Below are positions 8,917 to 16,143 of a DNA stretch of 64,000 nucleotides, in pieces. Made by a program: the position numbers and the translations under genes. Source of the DNA: Marinilabiliales bacterium. GTDB lineage: Bacteria; Bacteroidota; Bacteroidia; Bacteroidales; ML635J-15. The stretch covers positions 623,990-687,989 of the forward strand of contig PKTB01000024.1 of NCBI GenBank assembly GCA_002869385.1, read 5' to 3'. A model generated the notes under the pieces. It did not search any database, was not told the DNA's origin, and was given only the letters and a program-made list of their open reading frames with translations. How positions within the stretch are numbered: position 1 is the first letter of the stretch; each line of letters begins with the position of its first letter.

Positions 8917-10347
8917 TCAGTGAGGACACGCAAATTCGCAAGGGTTACAAGCAAACCCATAAAGACAATCTATCAACACATAAGGTTTTGCTTCAGCACG
9001 CTCACGAGAAGGTTTAAATGGTTCTTCGATAACTCTTGTCGGATGTTGTTGAGAATCTATATATTCTTTTGACATCGCAAGATAATCATCATAGTTATAC
9101 CTTACACCCATTGACTCCAATACTTCGTAAGCTGCCTGTTTTCCACGTAATACAGCACTTGTCCCCTCTCCGATTCGTAAAGCGTCACCTACAGCATGAG
9201 CATTTCGACCAAACAGAAGGCTTCCTTTAGTCATTAGCTGATCATCTGCAACTAAACCTGTACATATATTAATAGCATCAATACCTTCAATAATTTGCTC
9301 TGTACCAGGAATTGGTTTAAAATTCTCAGATTCTGCAATTACAGCCCCAATAACACCTGTATAATCTTCATTTGGAATAGCTTCAAGAAGAATATAACCT
9401 GTCATTACAGGAATTCCTAATCTTCTTACTCTGTTTGCTTGAACAGGAAAACCACCTTCACGAGGCATTGCCTCAATTATTGCTTTTACATTAGCTCCGG
9501 CCTGCATTAATTGATATGAAGTAAGGTATCCTATATTACCTGCTCCAACAGTCAGAATGTTCTTACCTAGGAGGGTAAACTCGTTATTCATCATTTTCTG
9601 TATAACCGCAGCGGTATATACACCTGGTACGTCATCGTTTTTAAAACTTGGCATAAAAGGGATTGCACCAGTTGCGACGATTAAATGGTCTGCCTGCACA
9701 TAAAATATTTCATTTGTCTCAATATTTTTTACTGCAACTTTCTTTTCTTCAAGAATATCCCAAACAACGGAATTAAGCATTATTCCATCTCTATTTTCAC
9801 CGGCTAGTGTTTCAGCAATCTCAAAACCACGCATACCTCCAAATTTCTTTTCCTTTTCGAAGAAAAAGAATTGGTGTGTCTGCATTAAAAACTGACCTCC
9901 TATTTTATCATTATTGTCAATAACAATGTTTGAAACATTATGCTCATTTAATAGCTCGCGCGCTGCTAATCCAGCAGGTCCTGCACCAATAATTGCGACA
10001 TCTGTTTTATATATTGATATTTCAGTATCTTTTTTATTTAATTCTATATCAGGTTGGTAATCCTTAGGAATTTCTTTTACCTCTTTAACATTATCAACTT
10101 TAGTAATACAAATTCTTTTAATTTTACCGTCTACCAACATTTCACATGCACCACATTTACCAATACCACATTCTAATGAACGATTTCTATTATCTAATGA
10201 GTGACTATGTACCGGAAATCCAGCTTGATGTAATGCAGCAGCAACTGTAAAACCTTTGTTTCCAATTACTTCTTGCCCGTTATAAATAAATATAATCTGA
10301 TCTTCCTGAGTAACTGTCAGAATAGGATGCTTATCAATTTTTTGCAT
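8917..10347 (-). CDS. N-terminal part of split FAD/Fe-S oxidoreductase (2Fe-2S and pyridine nucleotide-disulfide domains)
   Basis: ATG at 10345-10347. Residues about 10-95 form a plant-type [2Fe-2S] domain with CGIGKCGACEM, as in HcnA. From about 112 comes an FAD/NAD-binding domain (VAIIGAGPAGLAA, a second dinucleotide site LTVGAGNIGYL near 265, and a C-terminal HAVGDALRIGEGTSAV), as in the HcnB or opine oxidase A subunit. The end, CNPCEFACPH, starts a ferredoxin motif and is cut by TGA at 8917-8919. In ferredoxins the next residue is normally Gly (CPHGAI), and the sequence continues AITK. A 15-bp nested dyad lies immediately upstream (10353-10405). Confidence 0.78.
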   Translation of the reverse strand: MQKIDKHPILTVTQEDQIIFIYNGQEVIGNKGFTVAAALHQAGFPVHSHSLDNRNRSLECGIGKCGACEMLVDGKIKRICITKVDNVKEVKEIPKDYQPDIELNKKDTEISIYKTDVAIIGAGPAGLAARELLNEHNVSNIVIDNNDKIGGQFLMQTHQFFFFEKEKKFGGMRGFEIAETLAGENRDGIMLNSVVWDILEEKKVAVKNIETNEIFYVQADHLIVATGAIPFMPSFKNDDVPGVYTAAVIQKMMNNEFTLLGKNILTVGAGNIGYLTSYQLMQAGANVKAIIEAMPREGGFPVQANRVRRLGIPVMTGYILLEAIPNEDYTGVIGAVIAESENFKPIPGTEQIIEGIDAINICTGLVADDQLMTKGSLLFGRNAHAVGDALRIGEGTSAVLRGKQAAYEVLESMGVRYNYDDYLAMSKEYIDSQQHPTRVIEEPFKPSRERAEAKPYVLIDCLYGFACNPCEFACPH

Positions 10348-10352
10348 AAAAA

Positions 10353-10405
10353 ACTATTAAAATTTGCCATACAATTAGAATTGTAAAAATGCAAATTTTA
10401 ATAGT
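10353..10405 (-). terminator. Nested dyad between the TfoX-C gene and the oxidoreductase start
   Basis: A perfect 15-bp inverted repeat: ACTATTAAAATTTGC at 10353-10367 and its complement at 10391-10405. It encloses a smaller palindrome, ACAATTAGAATTGT (10371-10384). On the minus strand it is followed by a run of six T directly before the ATG at 10345-10347. It could terminate the gene ending at 10443, or act as an operator or attenuator for the oxidoreductase, since it sits where the ribosome would bind. Confidence 0.55.
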
Positions 10406-10442
10406 ACTGTGAAATGAGTTTTGTCAGATATTTAAGAAGGTT

Positions 10443-10703
10443 TTATCTTGGTCGCACAACAGAATTATAAAACTCTCGCAACTCATTCTTTCGATCTTCA
10501 TCCAACTTGTGCCATCTAACGCCTTTAATAGCGCCTTCTATTGAGAAAATTACACTTCTGCTGGTATTTTTATTATTTGACAATAATCTTAAAAAAGATT
10601 CTTCTGTCCCTACTTCTTTAAGTTCATCAAGTGAGTGAATACCCACAGCTTCTAATTTTAATTCAAGTACTTTCCCAATATTATGTACCCCTGTAATCGC
10701 CAT
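10443..10703 (-). CDS. TfoX C-terminal-like helix-hairpin-helix protein
   Basis: 86 residues from ATG at 10701-10703. A longer frame begins with TTG at 10724, but the ATG starts right at the conserved domain and is the better choice. The pattern ITGVHNIGKVLELKLEAVGI, LDELKEVG, FSIEGAIKGVRWHKL matches the TfoX/Sxy C-terminal domain: a helix-hairpin-helix, then a conserved G-x-x-W-x-x-L helix. In Bacteroidota such stand-alone domains are common and uncharacterised; DNA binding is inferred. It is separated from the next gene by a dyad that may terminate it. Confidence 0.7.
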   Translation of the reverse strand: MAITGVHNIGKVLELKLEAVGIHSLDELKEVGTEESFLRLLSNNKNTSRSVIFSIEGAIKGVRWHKLDEDRKNELREFYNSVVRPR

Positions 10704-10836
10704 AATCTCGAATTTTAAGTTCAACTTTTCTCTAGTTCAAAAATAGTGTAGCAATCTTGCCAATGCAAATATAAATAAATTATTTATACAAATACAAGTT
10801 TTATATTGATAAAATGCGGAAATTTAATGTAAACGG

Positions 10837-11331
10837 TTATTTGTATTCTAAATTAGAATGAGTTTTATACCATGCATAAAGATAGTTTTTAATATCATTT
10901 ACGCGAAATTCAGGCATCATCTTACCATTTTTAACAGAAACAGTTGCACCATTACTCATTAAATAATTTATTATCCCGGCATTATAAAACAGAAATTTAT
11001 CATCGGGGTCAGAATAGCCTGGGTTTAACCATAGAATGTATAAATCATATCCCTTTTTGATAAAGAACTCAAAATTCTGCTTAACATCTTTATGATACAA
11101 AAAAGACGAAAGGACTATTTTAGGGTCTTCATCAGGTAAAATGTATTCCAGATTTGTTTTTCTCTCTAATGGAGCTCCATTGATTAGAAATACAGGGATT
11201 TTTTGGTCATGAATAGTAATATGTCTAACATTTTTACCTGTATGCACATTACGACCAAAAAAGTTATTCCAGGTTGTTGTTTTACCTGCTCCTAAATTAC
11301 CAAGCACTCCAATCAATAGTTTTTGTTCCAT
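10837..11331 (-). CDS. P-loop NTPase of unknown role
   Basis: 164 residues. GVLGNLGAGKTTTWN near the N-terminus (residues about 8-22) is a Walker A motif. A possible switch or Walker B region is less clear (VFLINGAP near 50, YDLYILWLNPGYSDPDD near 95-110). The size and single domain suggest a small GTPase- or kinase-like protein. I do not recognise the family. The C-terminal half (FRVNDIKNYLYAWYKTH) is helical. It is monocistronic in appearance, with gaps of about 100 bases on each side. Confidence 0.6.
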   Translation of the reverse strand: MEQKLLIGVLGNLGAGKTTTWNNFFGRNVHTGKNVRHITIHDQKIPVFLINGAPLERKTNLEYILPDEDPKIVLSSFLYHKDVKQNFEFFIKKGYDLYILWLNPGYSDPDDKFLFYNAGIINYLMSNGATVSVKNGKMMPEFRVNDIKNYLYAWYKTHSNLEYK

Positions 11332-11420
11332 GGTATCAAAATTTTCTATAAATATACAAAATTTATTAAAAACCGTTTATAAATATGAAGTTTTTGAAAT
11401 TTACTATAAACTATACCAAA

Positions 11421-12962
11421 TTATCTTTCTTTCCAGAAGAATATATCTTCTCTTTTCATTGTTCTGATATAATCATACCAAACAAAATCCTTTAATGTAA
11501 CCTGTTCATTTGTAACTTGTTCAATAGGTATAGTTTCACCATCAGGCTTCTAGTAGAACCAGATTTTCTCAATCTTATTATCATTAAGGTGTATGGTCAT
11601 ATTACTACTCACAACCTTATTAAGGGCAATTATCTCATTGATTTCTTCATCAACCACAAAATAAACTGTCTGACAATCATTTAATAGGTCTACTTTTTTA
11701 ATTTCTTTTTCTATTACATAACCAGTAATTTTACGACTCTTCATTTGATTAAAATGAATAGAATCATACTGTTGTATTGCAAATGCATTATTCTCAAGAT
11801 AAAACTTATCAGGTTCCTTATCCACAAAATGTACGATTATTTTATCTGCCAGAATCTGATTTTCTTCAGACCAAACAATTGGATCATAATAAAGTTCGAC
11901 TATTGAATCTTTTGACATAAACACTAAAGAATCACACCTAGCCTGCACATCTGTTTTATAAACTTGAACTTCGTAAAAAGCCCTAATAAGTCTATGATCG
12001 AGACTATCAACTGATATATACACGGTATCACAATGCATAAATAAGCTATCGCCATCAGTAACATATATTACTTCTGTACTATCTGTCATCATTGCATTTT
12101 TAGGATTTTCATAATAGTACCCATAATTTCCATATGCGATAAGATTTTCAGCAGTATCAATAACTGATACGTTGTTAAAACCTTCCCCAAAACGAATTTT
12201 CCTATCGTAGTAAAGGCTATCCCCCCTTAAATAATTCGGTCCGGATCGCAACCATGCATTTTCGGAAAAGCCGGCAACGTCAGTTCTAGTATTATAATAA
12301 CCATTTTCACAATAAATAACATTAGAATCTGCGACAATATGTGTAGGACCATAAAAATATGAAATTGCCGAATCAGTATTGTATCGTAAGGTATCTGAAA
12401 ATATATCATATTGAGGATTTCTCAATACAACTGTATCCACAGCATAATAGTCTTTATCTTTTGTAAAATAATAGCCCCTACGTGAAGTAAGTTTATTGTC
12501 ACCATCAAATATTCGACCTCCTTCAAAATAGTAGGCCATATTCTCATTCCTGTCATAATCGAGAGAATCTGTAAGTAGCAATGATTCCCTATGTTTTAAT
12601 ATCACAGAATCGCGCATTTTAGCAATTTTAGTATTGCCATCATATTCAAGGTAATTACCGATTAGTAAAATAGTATCTCCTTGTTTTATTCTCACGTTGT
12701 CGTATGCTTCAATAGTATTAGATTCATCATATAAATATGCAGAATCACAAAACATATATGCATCTTCATGCTTAAAGACGACCTTGCCTAATAATTTCTT
12801 TGCTTCTGTACCTGTTGACTCGTCATATTCAAGACTATTAGCATGAATAATTTCTACCTTTTTAGGAGTATCATCATACTTGTCTTCATCCTGCGCAAAA
12901 ATCTTGACAGAAATCAAGCAGAAAAAAGCGAGTAGTAATATTACAGCAAGGTTTTTGCTCAT
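11421..12962 (-). CDS. OstA/LptA-like organic solvent tolerance protein, interrupted by a TAG
   Basis: ATG at 12960-12962 follows the MoxR stop with no gap. A signal peptide (LAVILLLAFFCLISVKIFAQ) precedes repeated beta strands of the OstA/LptA jelly-roll type (AKKLLGKVVFKHEDAYMFC, LLIGNYLEYDGNTKI). Family members bind or move lipopolysaccharide in the envelope. The first 470 codons end at TAG 11550-11552 after KIWFY, but the frame continues KPDGETIPIEQVTNEQVTL and ends with TAA at 11421-11423 (513 codons). The tail reads like the normal C-terminus of this family, so I annotate the longer frame. If the TAG is real, about 42 residues are lost. Confidence 0.72.
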
Positions 12963-13931
12963 TTATTTCAATAATTCATCAATAATCATCTCAATACTTA
13001 TGCCATCTGCTTCAGCTTTATAGTTTTTGATAATTCTATGTCTGAGAATTATTTTAGCAATAGCCTTAACATCTTCAATATCAGGGGTATATTTGCCATT
13101 AAGCACAGCATGTGTTTTTGCACCAATTACTAAATACTGAGAAGCACGGGGCCCAGCTCCCCAATGAAGATACTTTTTTGTATATTCATGAGCATGTTCC
13201 GAATCAGGTCTTGTTTTATTAGCCAATTTGACAGCGTACTCTAGCACATTATCATTAATTGGGACTTTTCTGATTAAACCCTGGAAAAAGATTATCTCTT
13301 CAGCTGTAAGAACTTTCTTTATATCAAATTCTTTATCTGTTGTGGTGTTTTTCACAACCGTAAGTTCATCTTCAAAATTCGGATATCCAACCATTATATT
13401 AAACATAAAGCGGTCTAATTGCGCCTCAGGCAATGGATAAGTCCCCTCTTGCTCTATAGGGTTTTGAGTTGCCATTACAAAAAATGGCTCATCGAGTTTA
13501 TACTCTGTACCAGCAGCAGTAACAGACCTTTCCTGCATAGCCTCAAGCAAAGCTGCTTGTGTTTTGGGAGGAGTTCTGTTTATTTCATCTGCTAGAATGA
13601 AATTAGCGAAAATTGGACCTTTGACAAATTTAAACTGTCTGTTTTCTCCTAAAATCTCTGTTCCAATAATATCAGAAGGCATTAAATCTGGAGTAAACTG
13701 AATCCTTTTGTTTTTTAGGCCTAATACTTCAGCAATTGTATTTACAAGCAAAGTTTTTGCAAGTCCAGGAACACCAATCAAAAGACAATGCCCCCTACTA
13801 AAAATACTGATCAGAACTTCTTTTATCACTTGATCCTGACCGTATATCTTTTTATTGATTTCCTTAAGTATTTCATCGTGCTTTTTTCTTAAAGCATCTA
13901 TCGCCTCTACATTATCATTAAACTTAGTCAT
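12963..13931 (-). CDS. MoxR-family AAA+ ATPase
   Basis: 322 residues, the usual length. Walker A is GVPGLAKTLL near residue 53. Walker B with the family-typical extension is LADEINRTPPKTQAALLEAMQE near 113, and the sensor ATQNPIEQEGTYPLPEAQLDRF is at about 155. MoxR proteins act as chaperone-like ATPases, usually beside DUF58 and Bat genes. Here the partner is an OstA-like gene immediately downstream, and BatD and BatE lie 5 kb away in the opposite orientation. The promoter is probably the TACCTTTG box at 13967-13974. Confidence 0.9.
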   Translation of the reverse strand: MTKFNDNVEAIDALRKKHDEILKEINKKIYGQDQVIKEVLISIFSRGHCLLIGVPGLAKTLLVNTIAEVLGLKNKRIQFTPDLMPSDIIGTEILGENRQFKFVKGPIFANFILADEINRTPPKTQAALLEAMQERSVTAAGTEYKLDEPFFVMATQNPIEQEGTYPLPEAQLDRFMFNIMVGYPNFEDELTVVKNTTTDKEFDIKKVLTAEEIIFFQGLIRKVPINDNVLEYAVKLANKTRPDSEHAHEYTKKYLHWGAGPRASQYLVIGAKTHAVLNGKYTPDIEDVKAIAKIILRHRIIKNYKAEADGISIEMIIDELLK

Positions 13932-13966
13932 ATGTCGTTTTAAATTCCTTAATATTTAATAACGAA

Positions 13967-13974
13967 CAAAGGTA
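13967..13974 (-). promoter_or_regulatory. -7 box upstream of moxR
   Basis: Minus-strand TACCTTTG matches the Bacteroidota -7 consensus TAnnTTTG and is 35 bases upstream of the start codon. No exact -33 TTTG is seen. Confidence 0.5.
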
Positions 13975-14176
13975 ATTATAATTGTATTATGAAAAAATAT
14001 GAATTCTACATTATTAATCGCAATATTATATTTTAAACAATATATCTGAGTACACAAATAATTGAATTCTTTAAAAGGCTCATGAAGCCACATTCCCATT
14101 TTTCTGTTAGCTTTAAATAAACATTAACCTAATACATGAATAATGTAGGTATATCTCGAATTTAAATTTTTATTAG

Positions 14177-14184
14177 TATTTTTG
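14177..14184 (+). promoter_or_regulatory. -7 box upstream of the DUF4293 gene
   Basis: TATTTTTG fits TAnnTTTG. It lies 16 bases before the ATG, predicting a leader of roughly 10 bases. Confidence 0.5.
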
Positions 14185-14200
14185 TCAAAAATTATTAAAA

Positions 14201-14662
14201 ATGATACAAAGAATTCAGTCATTATATCTTATTCTTGCAATGGCATGCATGGGTTTATTATTATTTCTTCCTTTTGGTGAAATCATTACTAAGTCTTATG
14301 AAACAGTTGAATTAGGTATAAAAGGTTTTGAATATCAAAACGATGGAAAAACTGAAATATTTAATGTACTTCCTCTTACAATCATGCTTTCATTGAGTGT
14401 ATTAGTCACTTTCGTAAGCATTTTCTTGTTTAAAAAGAGAATGATTCAAATACGATTTAATGTATTCAATTTAATAATCCAGATAGGTTCTATTGGTTTA
14501 ATGTTTTTCTATTTATTTCAAGCTAGCAGTGTTGCCGGTGAATCATGGTCAACTAAAATATGGATAATTATGCCACTTATTGCAATGATTTTCACATACC
14601 TTGCCATTAGAGCAATTGGTAAAGATGAAGCATTAGTAAGATCAATCTCCAGAATGAGGTAG
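14201..14662 (+). CDS. DUF4293 family membrane protein
   Basis: 153 residues with MIQRIQSLYLILAMACMGLLLFLP at the N-terminus and four hydrophobic segments at about 8-26, 60-80, 88-108 and 120-140. The start MIQRIQSLYLL and a four-TM layout are typical of DUF4293, a Bacteroidota inner-membrane family of unknown function, usually near rho or DNA metabolism genes. It converges on rmuC with 61 bases between, where no hairpin is obvious. Confidence 0.8.
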   Translation: MIQRIQSLYLILAMACMGLLLFLPFGEIITKSYETVELGIKGFEYQNDGKTEIFNVLPLTIMLSLSVLVTFVSIFLFKKRMIQIRFNVFNLIIQIGSIGLMFFYLFQASSVAGESWSTKIWIIMPLIAMIFTYLAIRAIGKDEALVRSISRMR

Positions 14663-14723
14663 TTATGTTGGGTAACCGATGACGGATTATTGCATTATAT
14701 CTAACCAGCAATTATAAATTTAA

Positions 14724-16073
14724 TTATTCTTCAGCAGAAGGTAGCTCCTTGTTTTCTTCTTCATAGTCTGAAAGTATATCTTTAGACAATGCTTTTGTAG
14801 TTTTAGCCCCCAGATCTTTAAGCATCTCTGTTTGCCTAACCAAACTTCCAGAACCGGTAATTAGCTTTTTATAGGCACTATCATAGTCAGATTCCGCTTT
14901 TTTGAGACTTTGCCCGATTTTGTCCATATCTTCAATAAACCCATAGAATTTATCATACAATTTCCCTCCTCTTTCTGCAATTTCAATTGCATGCTCTGTT
15001 TGCTTTGTTTGTTTCCACATCGAAGCAATAGTCATAAGTGTTGCAATTAATGTTGAAGGACTTACAATTACAATTTTCTTTTCCCAGGCATCGTTAAAAA
15101 TACTTTTATCATGAGTTACTGCAGCACTAAAAGAAGCTTCAACCGGAATAAACATTAATAAGTATTCTGGAGTTTCAAGACCAAGATTATTAATATAATC
15201 TTTTGATGCTAAATCTTTAATGTGTTTGCGAACAGAATCGATATGTTCTTTTATATATCTCGTTTTTTCTTCTTCATTGTCAGCATTTGCATATTTTTCA
15301 AAAGCTACAAGAGAAACTTTAGAGTCAATAATAATATGTTTTTTTTCAGGCAAATATACTACTGCATCAGGCCTTAATCTTCTACCTGAATCAAGTGTAA
15401 AGGAATCCTGAGTTTTATATTGTTCCCCTTTTTCAAGACCCGATGATTCCAGAATTCTCTCGAGTATCATTTCGCCCCATCTACCCTGTTTTTGACTATC
15501 TCCTTTAAGAGCTTTGGTAAGATTTGATGCTTCCTCCTGTAGTTGTTGATTTAACCTCTGTATTTGTTTTAATTCTGTAGTTATTTCTGTTCTTTCTTTA
15601 AGCCCTTTCTCATAGGTATCTTTAACAGCATTCTTAAATTCCTTAAGGTTTTCTTGGAGTGGGTATAATAAAATATTTAGCTGTTGCTTATTTGTTTCTT
15701 TAAATGCCTTTGACTTTTCATCAAATATTTTGTTTGCTAAATTCTCAAACTGTAATGCAAATTTTGTCTGTAGTTCTTCGAGGTCCTTCTTTTGATTCTC
15801 CAACTTTTCATTCATATTAGCCAGGTTTGTCTCAGCTGATGATAATGTAGCACTAAGTTGAGTATTTTCCTTTTGAAGTAGCTCTATCTTTTCTTTATTT
15901 TCTGTAAGTAGTTCATCCAGTTGGTTTTTCTTTGATTCAGCACGAATTAGAGATTCTTTAATGTCATTATAATCATTAGGCAATGTCTCTGTAACAGACT
16001 TTTTGTTTTTAAAAATTATAAATCCAATAAAAAATCCGACAGCTAGTCCTAAAAGTGCGTATATTATTTCCAT
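14724..16073 (-). CDS. rmuC: RmuC-family protein (DNA recombination)
   Basis: 449 residues. An N-terminal membrane anchor (IIYALLGLAVGFFIGFIIF) is followed by a long coiled coil at about 30-190 rich in K, E, Q and L. The RmuC core at about 195-400 has the motifs GRWGEMILERILESSGLEKG, RRLRPDAVVYLPEKKHIIID and a conserved SKVSL. RmuC limits recombination at short inverted repeats in E. coli and has a predicted nuclease-like fold. It appears monocistronic. Confidence 0.9.
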   Translation of the reverse strand: MEIIYALLGLAVGFFIGFIIFKNKKSVTETLPNDYNDIKESLIRAESKKNQLDELLTENKEKIELLQKENTQLSATLSSAETNLANMNEKLENQKKDLEELQTKFALQFENLANKIFDEKSKAFKETNKQQLNILLYPLQENLKEFKNAVKDTYEKGLKERTEITTELKQIQRLNQQLQEEASNLTKALKGDSQKQGRWGEMILERILESSGLEKGEQYKTQDSFTLDSGRRLRPDAVVYLPEKKHIIIDSKVSLVAFEKYANADNEEEKTRYIKEHIDSVRKHIKDLASKDYINNLGLETPEYLLMFIPVEASFSAAVTHDKSIFNDAWEKKIVIVSPSTLIATLMTIASMWKQTKQTEHAIEIAERGGKLYDKFYGFIEDMDKIGQSLKKAESDYDSAYKKLITGSGSLVRQTEMLKDLGAKTTKALSKDILSDYEEENKELPSAEE

Positions 16074-16143
16074 AAATTCATAATTAATGATTCAGAATGT
16101 AAAACTAATACTTTTAAAAATAATCTATGAGCAAACATCATTT

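Noticed and set aside
8917-8919. Selenocysteine at the TGA
   Set aside because: The expected residue is Gly, not Cys, and no SECIS-like hairpin is seen just after the codon.
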